From NCBI GenBank assembly GCA_013396755.1, contig VWZF01002935.1, forward strand, positions 471,205 to 535,204: a DNA stretch of 64,000 nt, read 5' to 3'. This document shows positions 24,201 through 37,300 of the stretch, piece after piece (positions within the stretch are counted from its first letter, which is position 1; every line of letters starts with the position of its first letter). A program made the translations under genes and the position numbers. The notes under the pieces were generated by a model. The model did no database searches. It was given only the letters and a program-made list of their open reading frames with translations, and had not been told where the DNA came from. This stretch comes from Sclerurus mexicanus. Its lineage: Eukaryota; Chordata; Aves; Passeriformes; Furnariidae.

Positions 24201-27200
24201 CTGGCAAAGGGAAATGACAGCAAATGGTCAGGCTGAGAGTTTATCTTCCCAGACACTGCATGAACAATAGAGGAAAAACCATAGGTTTGTAGGCAATCTG
24301 TATGCACAAAAGCTTGAAAGCCAGATCTGGAATATATTTAAATAGCTGTAATAAAGCCTCTGGAGTTCTGCTCAGCATATATTCAGTGTATGGCACTTAG
24401 TAATCAAATTAATTACACTAATGCCAATTCTCAGCCCAGATACACTGCAATGAAGCTGAAAGCTGAACACTGCTTGGTTTGGTAAATTGTCCTGGAAGAG
24501 AGAAACCCACCCATAACCAACCCAAACTGAAGTCAAACACTAGATTTACAGGCTTGGCATGAGCTAGTGACTATTGCACACTAGTGTCAGTGGAGCTGCT
24601 TCCCATTTTCTCTGGTCAATATGACAATGGGGCAATACCTAAATGCCACAAATTCCCCTTCACGAACAGCCCTGGCGCAGAGCATTCAGTGTTTGGCAAC
24701 CAAATATCTATGCCCTGCAACTGGAGACTTTCAGCTCCTGTGTTTGCTTTTGTCAAGAACCACATTAAGAGCTGGAAAAATCAATGCTTTGTTTTCCCTC
24801 AGTCCTTCCCTCCTGTGAAAACCAGAGACAAATATAGAAACATGGAAATCACCAAATGCCTAGTTCCCCATTAATTACCAGTGACTGCACTTGGCACGGT
24901 GAGCTGCAGAAGGCAGTAATGTCAGGCCAGGTTATTTTAGACAGTGTGAAACCTTCCCAGCATGTGTTGTGCTCTATCCTACTTGGAAGCTGCAATTATC
25001 CAGCAGTTATTCCTCCCTTCCATCCCATCACTAATGCAATACACTTGACTGTGACATCACACACCAATACCCTCTCAGCAGGCAGGTGAGCCAGAGGAAG
25101 CAGGGTAGTATAGGAAAGTGTGAACTGCACAGGTTCATACCATTAGCTGATCTTCTCTTGGTTTTAAATACTGTATGGATGAAGACACATTGTGGTTAAG
25201 GAGAGGAGTCCTTCATAAAGGGAAGAAGCACTTAAAAAAACAGAAAAGACGAGCAGAGATGAAGGAAGTCTGACATGGGGGATCACTATGTTGTGCCTGT
25301 CTCCCACACGCAGGCATATGTCAGAGGCAGCACCTGGTGGATGAAGTCACTGTTAACATCTCGGGAGTGTCACTTGGATAACAGGCAGAAGGACTTTTCC
25401 TTTTCCAGCTTCTGCAGCAAAGTGAGATTCTCACATGGTACTGAACAGAGAATAAATGAAGCTGTTAAATGCACATGTTGCTGGAGAAGTTTGTGGACAA
25501 GAATGGTGTGTGAGGGTCACTTCCCAAAGAGGAGCTCATTTGGGACAAACAATCCAAAATATAACCTACTGGCTGATAGAGAGGCAAGATGTTAAACTTG
25601 TTTGCCTAGAGAGGATGTCTTTCTGCATAACCTGCCCTGCTTGTGACTCACATTTCCCACCCAGCCACGATCCTCTTCTTTCTCTTGGTTTTAGCATTAA
25701 GTGTTCAGCCTGTGCCTGGTTGAGGTTATTCTCTAGTCCTCTTGCAGAGGAGAATTCAATTTGCTGTTCGTACCTTTTGACATTAATAACCAAAGCTTAT
25801 TACTCATCAAACTGCCTTTTGCCAGCACCCATTGTGAGGGTCATTACACATATGAACTGCTTTGGTAAAAGGTCTCTGCATGATATGGAGCACCTACTCA
25901 TTAAAGTGAGTTATCCCCAGCAAAAAAAAGAAAATAAAAGCCAAGTGCTACTCAGTAATGGATGTAGATTAGCGTAATGAAGGAAGTATGTTTACACCCT
26001 CCTAAAATTTCTCAACTACAATATCTTCAGCCATAATTCCAATCTTTATTTTCCTAATGCAGCTGTGCTAACAACAGTGCTTCCACAGCTAAAGGCCTCT
26101 GAGCAGTCAATCTTCGTTTGAGCCTGTTAGATGAGTACCTTCCCAACCTCTTTTTTTTTGGTGGAGAAAAGTCAGGAAGGTTGTGGGTCTTCAAAAAGGA
26201 TTTCACTACCCAAAATAAGGGGTGTGAGATGTTTCTGCTTTGCCTCCTTTGAAAAGGCCAGCCAGACTGGTCTGTTAGAGTCACAAACAGATCTCAGATC
26301 TCCAAGGTCTCAAAGTAGAGTTTAGCTGTAAGGTCTTCTGTGTCCTCTCTCTGCTGTTCAGTTCTTACCTAAGATTACTCCTGATCACATTCTTTCATTT
26401 TCCTTGTCCATTAGGATGGACCACTTCATGATAGCCCTTGGCCATTTAAATTCAAGCCTGTCCTTTATTCAGGAAAAACCCTGGGGAGAAAAGCATTGCC
26501 TGCTTTGTACCTAACCCACTCAGGGCAGCCCTCACCAGAGCCACGTGGCACAGGCTTTTACAGCCTGATCCAGAACCACAGCAACTGATCAAGCATTTGA
26601 CCCACTTCCCGAACATCAACAGGCATTTAATCCAATTTGTTTACCTTGCTGCATAGCTGAAAATGGCTAAGGAAGCCAAATCTTGCTTTTATTGAAGTCC
26701 CAGGCCAAGTCTCTGTTGGCACTGACAGACTCAGGATTAAGTTCTGCTGAGACTATCTCCTTCTGCAAAGGTGACTTCTTGGAGGGAAGATTTTTGAGCG
26801 TGCAGCAGGCAGTGCCCCCTGTGCACTGTTTAGCATGGAAGCTGGCATGACAGCTTGGATCTCCTCATCCTCAGAGGAAGGTCTGCACGTCATACTCCAG
26901 AAAAAAGGGAAGAAGAGAAGGAAATGCTGAGAGGCCATTTTCCCCCGAGATTACTAAACCACATCACTGCTACCCTGCAGACATCTGAACCTGTTCCAGC
27001 ATCCATCAAATGCATGGAAAAATGGACACTGGCTTCAGGAATCTCAGGGTTGTGCACTGGTTTTATTCTTGTTAAGCATCTAGTTTAAAGAATAAATTCT
27101 CTGTTGCTCTTTTTCCCTGTGAAGACACAAACAGGAATCTCCTCACTCTGGAGGACTGTGGTGCTGGTGTTTTCTTTTGGCCACTCTTTATCACCAGGAA

Positions 27201-30200
27201 GGTGGGTTTGGGCACAGTTGGGAAATATATCAGCTTTCTTATACATTTTTTTTCTGCAACAATGCCAATACATCTCACCTTTTGCTTCCCTAATCTAAAT
27301 GTAATTTGAATTTTCCAGGTACTCCAAGAGGTTTACACAAGGGGCATCGCACACAAAGGGAACACTGGAGCATCTCAAATACTTGTGTGTGTGTGTTCTT
27401 ATTACCAGAATACATTTTGGCTTATTGGGAAATGCCAGAGAGCTAAATTAGAGTGTCACAGTCCAGAGAGAAAAGAATGAATCAAGGTTTACTCTGGCAA
27501 ATCTCAGTATGAAAATATGGACAAAAGTCGACAAAGATTTGTAGAGGGAGCACTCTAGTCTGGAACAGGCAGTGCTCTCTGCTACCAGACCCACTGCAGA
27601 AGCAGCGCTGAGCTCTGCAGAGCTGCCACAGTGGATATTTCAGGCTGTGCAGCAGCATGCACCCAAGGCTAGAACCTGTCCCAAAATAACCCACTGCAAA
27701 GAAGCAAAGGAATCCTGCACTGAGATGTCCCATTATTGCTGTAACTTCATTTGCCAGGAAAAGGCAGAACTGAAAGCCACTTACATGGCTGATTAGAGAC
27801 AGTTTGTTTGCGTGTCTACCTGTATCATAAGATATTCACGTGCTCAATGTTCTCCCTCCTTTGCTATGGTTGGGGAAATTTCCTCATCTACATTTTTGGG
27901 CAGCATATAAGATCACAGACTGAGGGTGGCCAGAAGCTGCTGAGCCAGCAGAGAGGCAGCTTCTCTGTGCCACTCAGGAGACTCTCTGACACATAGACGT
28001 GTGTGAGTTCCTGTCTAACAAAGCACTGCATCACCCCCTAGTCTGGTCTGTCAAAATTGGCTGAGCTAAAACCTATTCATCCTAATACTACAAATGCATA
28101 AGCAAACACAATTCATTTGGCCAGAGCAGGGTCATCTTTAGCCCCAAGCAAAGATGATGAAAGTGTTTTATGAGTCACTGAAGGGGAAAACATGAACCTT
28201 TAACTTTTTCAGCTTGCTCAGGTTGCTAGACATGATTATCTTAGGAGATAATTTTTCAAATTTGCATTCAGTTTCATTTTTAAAAAAATGGTTTTCACAC
28301 CCTAACAAACAGTCAATTTCCAAACAGACATTCTGGCCACAAACAAACTCGATTTTAGCAAAGCTGTTTCCTGCGAATGCTCCAAGAAGGAGATTTAAAC
28401 CCATACCACATCAGGCAATTTTCACAGGCAATTAAGCGATTTTAATACTATAGGAAATCAAATCTGGTTACCTAATTGAATGTAGTTGGTTTCTGGCATT
28501 TTTCCTAACAGCAATAGCTTTTTACTTTATCTACTCTTGGATCTTTAGTGGTGCATTAGACTCATTTACGGTTCCAGGATGTATTTAGTAAAATTCAGTT
28601 TAAAAGTACTTTCAGTCTCAGGTACTTTTAGGAGTAACCAACTTCAGTTCATTGAACAGCTATAGTGTAATTTACAACAGGACAGCTCAGCTCTTCACAT
28701 TTACTGACATTCCTCCTCCCTGGAGCCACCCCAAGTACCTCTCCTGTCAGGAAGTTATTCTTAATAAAATAGATAGAACCATCAGATCATCTCCAGTTAT
28801 GGCCTACAGTGAAGTGGAGATCTGCAGCACGAGCCTAAATGGGCTCATCAGGGCTTTGGGGTTTTCTGCAGGGCTTTACTGCAATTCCCATGCTGGTACA
28901 GCTGTCCTGGTCTTGGGTACTGGTACATAATACAACTACTGGAGTCTGGGAAGTAAACTCCCTTTTACATGACTGCAACATATCCATCTCTTATTCCATG
29001 CTGGATCTTCAGGGTACAATACTTTTCTCAGCTGTGGGACTGCAAATTAGATTTTCAAGTTAGCTGAAGGAGATGGTCGAAACTTGGCACTGGTTCTATG
29101 AGAAATACGCTTGTTTGGAGCATATGAAGGAAACTATAAAAGCATATTCCAAAAAAATCTCCAGTGAAACAGAAGGCCAGAAATACTCTGCCTTGGAAAA
29201 CTTTGTTTTGAAAAAGCCCCATCAAATTTCATACTTTATTATTTTCATATTCTTTTACAGTTCAAATAACCTGTCACAGTCTGAACTGCTAGAACATCCA
29301 ACATCCATTCCGGAACAGTTCTTTGAAACTTTGGGCAAATCTCTATCCTTGGAATTCTCATCAAAATTTCTAGGAACTCACAGAGAAACATATCTACTTC
29401 TTAACTTTTATCTGCCCACATGAAGACTGCTTCTAGAAGCTTTCCAGCCAGCTGCAGTAATTAGATGCCTAAGGACCTAGACAAGCACAGAGCTGGATTT
29501 TTGAAGGCACATAATGGTCTGTGCTACTATTTTGGAGATTCAAAGGTTGCTATTGCTGCAGGTGGGGAAGTGCATAAATTCACAGCTGTGCTTCTTCCAC
29601 CCTGTTCATGAATATGAAGGAGCTCTTACAACTCTCCATTTTCAAATATCGGAACAGACCATAACTTAAATGTGCTTAAAACTTCTACAAGGTGTGGGAA
29701 AGACTCTCCTGCTCCAGCAGAAAAACAGGCTGTATGATTTCACCTGAAGAAACAGTGACTGTGCTAAAGCAGACAGATTCATTACTGCAGGAGTGCTCCG
29801 TGCTAACGTGGCTCAATCTCTCCTGTTACAAAGCCATGACCCTCCAATTACTACACAGCAGTCAGTGCTGTTTTCATGGTTAAAATAAGATATGGAGTCA
29901 GAATACATCTGCCTCTATATTTTAATTCTGGTTTAGTCTGTGTTTGTACCATACCCTCTCATCTCTGTTAGCTGTAACACCAGGGGCAGCAGGGGGAGCT
30001 CCCCATTTATCTGTCACGGTTTGGGTGTTTTTAAGCAGAGTATCAAAGCAAAGAGATTATTGGAAAGACAGCAGAAATCTTAAAAGACAAGGAACAGGTC
30101 AGACTTACTCAGAGCCTGCTAAACATTTGGTCCTGCAAACGTTTGACTGCAGAATCCACCAGCCCACAGAGCGCATTGGAATTAACAGCTCCACTCCAGC

Positions 30201-33200
30201 CTTTGAGTATTGCAAGTGGTAGAAAATATTTACTGGATCAGTACAATAAATTCAGTACAGCAAAACCAGCCATTGGCTCTGCTGAGCAAACAGTAATGGA
30301 TCCTGTGCTGACCCTGCTGAAATTAAGGGAAATTCAGCCTTTGAGTGGTGTTCTGGCTGCTCCGGGTGTCTCTAAGCACTGCCACTTCTTAGGCTGTACT
30401 GGCTTTGACACAGCAGCTCAGTAAGAGGTTACAGGTGTTATTTCATGGCAATTGCTCTCCAGACAGACACAGTTATTAGAAATAAAGCCCTGCAGTGAGC
30501 AGATAGAGAGGGCAGCTTCAGCAGGAGTAAAGACTTCATATTCTGGCATTCCAATGAAATTGCTGCAAAGCTTGAAATTCGATGGTATGCCTGTCCCTGG
30601 CTCTGGCAGAGCCTAATTGCTTGGGGAAAGCAGCCTAGACAGCAGGAGCTCAGCACAGATGCTGAGGCAAAGTCCTTTAATCCAGAAAAGACCAGCAAAA
30701 AGAAGCAAAGCTTTCCATAGTCAGCACCATGCCTGTCCAGTATGCCACCCCCAGAGACACAGTGGGAATGAGCTCCTCCAACACACTTCTCCCCTCCAGC
30801 ATATTTACCTCCACTTGAAAAAGTCCTCTCCATGACTTCCAAAGGTCCCTACCATCAACGAGGCTCCTCAGCAAATCCTTCCCCACAGTTTCTGCTACTC
30901 AGCAGCTGAAGAAAATTAATTGCTTTTTCCATGGGATGGTCCCAACAACTGCTCTGGAGGTACATGAGGTTTATCCAGCTCTGAAGCACTAAAGAGGCAA
31001 GGCTTGATGCCCACTTGCAGAGGAACACAACACTTGTCATTTGTACCATGCAAGAGTGAACAATGCCCTGGTTTATGGAGGGCAGAGGCCAAGCTGAAGA
31101 TTTTAGATCCAGGGATAGGAGTTTCTCCTTGCAGTGAGAGCTGCTACCAACCAGTTACAGAGCAGGCATTAAACACTCTGATGTTTGGGATTTTTTCAGG
31201 TTTCAACATTTAGCTTCCCACTAAGATCCATCTCGGGGTATGAAATGCTCAAACCAACATCATCAGAGGTCAACTCTGACTTGAACCTGTTCTAAAGGCC
31301 TCAAACCTCACGATTTAAAGAAATTCAAGGCACCGATCTACCAAAACCCCCTTGACACTATAATCACCTCTGTGCAGCAAACAACTTATTCAGCATACTA
31401 TAAAGGCAAGCATCTATGAGACAAATTAATTTGAAGTCTCATAAATAAGAAATACAAGGCATTAGACAGTAAAACTTGAATTAAAATAATTGGCTTCCAG
31501 TGCTAAGAATAGCACAGCTTCACACTCCATTATGGAAAAACCCACTGGATTTACAGTAGCATCTCATTTTGCTCTATTAAACTGATTGCCCCAAGCCATT
31601 GTAATAGGCTGAGATGTCAAAGAATCATAATTTGTTGCTGCCAAGACAAATTGCTTTTGTTTGATAACAAGCCTGATGCTGCCCCTGGGATGTGGCTGCA
31701 CTGAAAAATGAGAGGTAACAACATGGTGGGGGGCTTTCCATTCTGAAAGGCAGACGTACTCTTTCTGAACTTCAGTAAGAGCAATTTCATTTTTAAGGAA
31801 AACATGGCTGGTAGCTAAAGACCAACAAAATTTCCATGCTGTGAGGTGAGCAATAGAACCAGCTTTTCTAAAGAGATGCTGTGAAAACATGCAGAACAGT
31901 GTCTTATCAGAAACAGAGCTGCTGCTGGGACGATCCACACTTATCACTGGCACTTTAAGTGCTGAAATGCTAATGATGTGCAGAGGGAGCTCTGGGTGAT
32001 GCTGCAGGATTGGGTGATTTCTCTGCATCTCCTCACACACACTAACAACCATCACACAAATGATTTGGACCCTACTGATAACTTACTCCAGGTAACAGCT
32101 TTACTTTTAGACTGTGAATTACAGAGGACTGCCAGGTGATTTAGCGAGCTTGTGTCTTATTTAACCTAGAACTCAGTTTGCCACAGCATTTCCTGATCCC
32201 GGGAAACCTCCACTGTAGACTTTAGTCTCTGTGCACCAAGGCATTGACTTCCCTTCTGGGCTTTCTCTTCCCTTCTCTTCAAACACATCAGTGTCACCTT
32301 GGATGGTGCCTCCAAGACCATGGGCGAGAGCAGCTTCTTGCTGTAATTTTAACTAATTACACACTGTCTTTGGCTGCCATAAACTTTAATTAAAATTGCT
32401 GTGGTGTTAGTCTTGCATCATTATGGCTTCATAATAATCTCATCACAGCAGACTCTCCAGAGGCTTCTCCTGGAATCACACCACGATCGCTGTGACATTC
32501 ACCCTGTCCCTGCAGTGAAGCCTCTGGGCTGTGACAGCACTCAACCCTTTACAAAGGACATACCACGGGCCTGGAAGAGGACTGGGTGGATTATTTCACT
32601 ATGGGAAGTTAGAAAACTAATCAGCAGCCCAAGTCCCTCTTCACTGTTTTGTTGCCCCTTGGCTAAGCCATAAAGCATAGCAAGTCTGTGTCTTCTGTGC
32701 AGGACTGTGTTTCCTTGCAAAGGAGGTGATTTGATCCACCTGGTCTCTAACTTCAGGGCTTGCATGCCCAACCTGTAATTAACCCTTTTCATTCCAATAC
32801 ATAACCCCAGGTGCTCTGAAAACATGAATTAACTATAGATATCTCAAGATGAGTATAATAGTCTTAAATTTCCTGGAAGAAGAACTAAAGCCCGAGGGCT
32901 CTTTAACTTCCTGAGGTGAATCAACAGCAGAACCAAATGAGAAACTGGAAGTATCAGACCCGGTCCCTGCCTGCTAACCACAAAGCTACTCTTTCTTCTG
33001 CTGTATTTGTCTTTAAACCACATCGCATTTATTCTGACAAAAATTAACAGTAAACCAACGCAGAAGCACCAGTGAATGCAGGAACTCTAGCACTGCTCAC
33101 CATTAATACATGAGATGCACAAAAAGGAAAAACATCCCAGCTCTGTTCCCAGAGTTGCTCTGCTGTCACTACAAATAACCACAGCCAAAAGAGAGGATGT

Positions 33201-33279
33201 CTTTGATCATTACATTTTCTGCAACCAGACAAACATCAGTGGAACTGAAGGGGATTATTTTTAAGAAATATGCACATAC
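24201..33279 (-). other. RAB11FIP4: RAB11FIP4 intron 2 (complete, 9,079 bp)
   Basis: The intron is bounded by the exon 2 donor (GTATGT, ending at 33279) and the exon 3 acceptor (TTTGCCAG, ending at 24201). It is a phase 1 intron that splits a glycine codon. I see no exon, RNA gene or recognisable transposon inside it. It contains a short (TG)6 run at 27384-27396 and a TAATTA-rich block near 32338-32450 that could be a conserved non-coding element. The longest frame is about 170 codons on the plus strand near 25.5-26.0 kb; it has no recognisable domain and is probably chance. Confidence 0.85.
27384..27396. repeat. Short (TG)n microsatellite
   Basis: About six TG units lie in RAB11FIP4 intron 2. 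It is short and probably not very variable. Confidence 0.8.
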
Positions 33280-33367
33280 CTTTGATAGCAAAAACTCCGT
33301 GACAGAAGTCCTTGAAATTGATTCTTCCCAAATTATTTGGGTCCAAGTACTTTGCCAGTTTTTCCAC
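33280..33367 (-). CDS. RAB11FIP4: RAB11FIP4 exon 2 (EF-hand region), internal coding exon
   Basis: This 88-nt internal exon encodes 29 residues plus one base, beginning VEKLAKYL and continuing DPNNLGRINFKD, then FCHGVFAIK. I recognise it as the end of the N-terminal EF-hand region of Rab11-FIP4, a Rab11/Arf effector that acts in recycling endosomes and in membrane delivery during cytokinesis. The acceptor has a T-rich tract ending TTTTAG and the donor is AAAG|GTATGT. The exon starts in phase 0 and ends in phase 1, which matches exon 3. The paralogue RAB11FIP3 is less likely: as remembered it reads KYLDPSGLGVISFEDF here, without the N-L-G-R-I-N-F-K-D-F-C-H-G-V pattern. The EF-hand-like loop (33308-33343) has D, N and G at positions 1, 3 and 6 but Leu at 5 and Asp at 12, so calcium binding may be weak. 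Identification is from recognition, not a search. Confidence 0.93.
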
Positions 33368-34326
33368 CTAAAAGAAAAGATCATAAAATATGTGTTGAGC
33401 TTGGTGTATTGTCTGTTGTACAGACACAAGTGCAAGATTTCACTTGAATAAGCCAACAAACCATTCTTCAAGGAGAAACAATGTCTTTGTTTGGATTATC
33501 TAGGTGCATGCTCTGACCAAAACTTCTTCAGCTGGGACACATCAGTAGTCTCCTGTGTGATCTCATGAGATTAATAAGGGGTGAATCTGAGAACTACCCT
33601 CTCATCTGAGAGCTGCTAACAGAATCTTCCTCCCTAGGAGCTGTGCATGCAGCTCACAGGAACTCAAAACCTCAGTGATCCCCACCCCTCTTATCCAAAG
33701 TTCTCGGGGAAGCAGAAAGGACATACAAAGATGTGCACAACCCACAGCAGTCTCATTCCCTGAAGAATGCAGATTACAGGAGAAAACTCACTGGGCATCT
33801 GGGATAAAATAAAACTTCCTTGACACAGCAGAGAATACAATTTTTGTATAGGAGAATTAACAGTAAAAAAATACATTCATGTGATGAGACAGAGAATGGT
33901 TGTGTTCAGTACACCAAGCAAACAAACAATGCACTTATTGCTTCCAATCTCAGCTTCACAGTTTAGCCTTTCTGATCACTACTCACCATAAAGTGAGATT
34001 ATACTGACTTTAAACACAGCCACAAAATTGGCAATTCCTCTCCCCCCCAAAAAAAAATCTGGAAGATTTTTCAGGAGGGTTATGGGATAGAGGGATAAAA
34101 GCAGCCTAGTGTGTTGTGCTATCTAGAAAAAAGGAATGGGGAAACAAGGAGCTGAAAAAGAAGGCACTGAGAGGCAGAGGAGCCCAGGGAGGTGGGTGCA
34201 GTGCTGACCCTCCAGCTGGCTGTTCTCTCTGTGCTAACTGTGCTGCAGCAGGTTGTGTGAGTCCCCTCCCGTGCCTGGGCCTTTGCCTGGCGTACCCAGC
34301 AGGGACCCTCACTGAGGGAGAGCCTC

Positions 34327-34363
34327 TTGCTGCTCTAAGATTTTAAGATTTGCTGCTCTAAGA
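34327..34363. repeat. 14-bp direct repeat (TTGCTGCTCTAAGA)
   Basis: The 14-mer occurs at 34327-34340 and 34350-34363, 23 bp apart, and flanks a palindromic-looking ttttaaga stretch. It sits in a GC-richer patch about 1 kb upstream of exon 2. Confidence 0.8.
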
Positions 34364-37300
34364 GCTCCCAGGCAGCTGCAGCACAACCCTGAGCTTGGCC
34401 CGGGCCCTGCAGACACCCAGGGAAGGAGCAAGACGAGTGCAGGAGGCAGGGACAGCAGGCACGTAGGATCCTATGCAATCCTAGTGCAGCACAAGCCGTG
34501 TGAGCTCAGATATGTCAGTCTGAGCAGCAACAAAAGCCCAGCTGGAAAGATGCAGCAAATGAATCCAGATGACCCAGTTTCTCAATTTTCTGGTGTGGCT
34601 GTTTTTTTTTTCCCCACATGCTATAAAAACCCCAGCAGTTTCTGAAAGCCCTGCAGATAATGCACTAACGTGTGCGCATGACACTTCTTCCTTCAGATTC
34701 TCTCAGTGCTTATAAATTCCCTCTGTGCCAGTAAATGCCAGGATAAGCCAAAGGGCTCATTTGGAATGAGCAAATCTGGATGAGAAAATGACAAAATTTT
34801 AAATCATATGCAGAATTCTATGTTGAATGGGGAAGACCCTGGTGTGGCCACTAGCTGAGCATCTGTCCCCTTGCTCATACAGACACAGAATCTAACCAGA
34901 CACCAGTCTTCTGGGCTACAGGATCAGCCTGTAACTCTCTCTGACATACAGCGAGCTCCCATCACTGTAACACCAGTAAATACCATTTCAGATCCTTGCA
35001 GTGTTGCTTTAAAGATTCCTATTTCCTGTAGGTCTTTTGCTAAGAGGCAACAAATTGTATTGCAGGTTTTAATGTAGAGATTCCCGCAGCCAGCTGAGAA
35101 GCCTCTACTCTATTTAATATTGTGCTATAACACAGTAGGGTCACTGGGTGTTCCCAGTGAATCTGGCACATTAAGTTTATTTCTCAAAGTTGATCCAATG
35201 ATTTTTGTCTACCAGTTGCTCAGACATATACAATTACACCTTTAAAATCAAATTAAGAATGGTGTTACATGCCTGGGGGTGTGTATTATGGAGGAACACA
35301 GAATACATTCACATTTAAGTCTAAGCAACATCTTAACAGTAAATGAAATTATCACCTGAGCAAAGTGCTTCAGTCTCCAGTTTCCCTTAAATCTAATTTG
35401 CAGGTTTTCAATTAGATTTTATAATGCAAATAACTGACATCAGTGCAGGAAATGGCGAAGAATTTACAGACCTACCTGATGGAATTAAGGCCAGCAGTGC
35501 TCACATTTTCAGCCAGGGCTAATCAACACAGCTCTCAGCACAGAACAGTGGCTACAGGGATTTCCATCAACTGGGACTACCTTTAGGTGGATACTTGCAT
35601 AGAGTTTGTGCATGAATATACACACATGTATTGTACACAGCACAAATAAGGTCTGGATTGCAAACTAGTTCTTCATTGTAGGAAGAAGACAAGGACAGAA
35701 AAAATGAGCTGCCGGCTCCATAATCCAGCTGGTTCTTTTGGCAGCTGCAAGGGTCTCTCTAATGAACCCCTCAGTAGACATCCAATATTCTTGGGGAGAA
35801 GACATAAATCATTTCTGCTTTGGGAAACAATTGGAGAACACCAAACCTCTGTCTCTATTGTTCAACTTGCCTGGATGAATGGGTGATTATCCTTTCAGTG
35901 CAAACATGTTTCTCCATTGTAATAGCAGCTCACTTCAGCCAGAGCATTTTCCTCATCTCTACTGGGTTTCCCAGCTATCCTGACTGCCCTTTTGAAGGGG
36001 TGTTTGCCCCATGCTGCCTTCTGACACCAAAAGGGAATGTGGGAACACTTCAAAGAGAAGAATAGAAAGGATGTTTGTAGCAGAGGGAGTGGAGGAAGGG
36101 GAGAGAAGAGGAGAAGTCACTGATAGATCTCAGAAGAGATTTACTGGAATTGATCTTTTCCTGCAAGTGAGTTCAATACACAGACACCTGTATCGAATAG
36201 CCAAGGAACCCTCCCTGGAATCCTGGCCAGCTCTTGTACTGATGCTGCCAAAACAGCCAGGTACTTTTTCCAGCAAAGATTTTCTGACTGGAACTGAAAG
36301 TTGCTTCCATTTCCAGGCAAGGAAAAACTCAGACCTCTAGTGACCTCAATTTTCTTTAAAAACTGACCAGCACAGAAGAGAGTTTGTTAACACATAGAAA
36401 ATTTGTAAGATTGAGATGTAACTGAGTTCAGAGGGACCCCACACTGACTCTACCCACTGAAATCTTGCAGCAGGATGGAAGTCACAGCCAGAAGATGCCA
36501 TTTGAAATAAACAACTCGTCTCAGCAGTTTGCCTTCATACTGCAGGAGCCTGTGAGCACGTCTCACCCCGAAGTGCAGGCAAGGAACACCTGGGAGCTGT
36601 GACAATGGCAAGACAAGCACTTGCGGGAAAGGTCAGGCTGTGCTGCGGCAGCGACATTTGGGCAGGATCTCCTGAGGCAGGAGCATTTGTGAGAAACCTC
36701 AAAAAACAGCAAAAGGAGATGAAATATGTAAATGCTGCAGGGTGGAACTAAGAGAGCTTCCCATATGATTTATACAGGGAGCAGCAGACTGCACTTGCCC
36801 TGATTTTAACAGAAATCTTCTGGGGAAGGGGGGTAAGTTTCCACCTTCCCAGCATGAAAATGCAGAGGCAGGACCTGTTCCAGTTGAGCAGGGCCAGGCA
36901 GTGGAGCCACCACTTGTGCCAAGATCCACCCCTTGCTCTTTAAACAGCCCCTGGGTTCAGGTGTCCTTGGCATTGATGTGGTCCTGGATATTGGAGCTCC
37001 TCAGTCAGAAGAGCTGCCTTTTGATGAGCTGGGATTTACAGAGGGAGGGCAAAGGAACGAGACTTCTCTGTGATATTCTGGCATTTCAGGGAAGCAGCAC
37101 AAGATGAGGAAAATTATTTTACATCGCAGTGGAGAAATTAACACTCACACAGTTGTGGTACCCACTGTCCTAAGGGATGCTGAAAACTCAGGTCGCAGAG
37201 AACTGACATATATGCTGTGGAACCACCTTATGCAACCAAAGAAAGAGAGTTTTTTCTGTTTAATTTGGCAAAAGGGAAACCAAGTGTTGATTTGTTACTA

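Noticed and set aside
25456..25977. Plus-strand frame of 173 codons in intron 2
   Set aside because: No domain or splice context, irregular composition. Considered chance.
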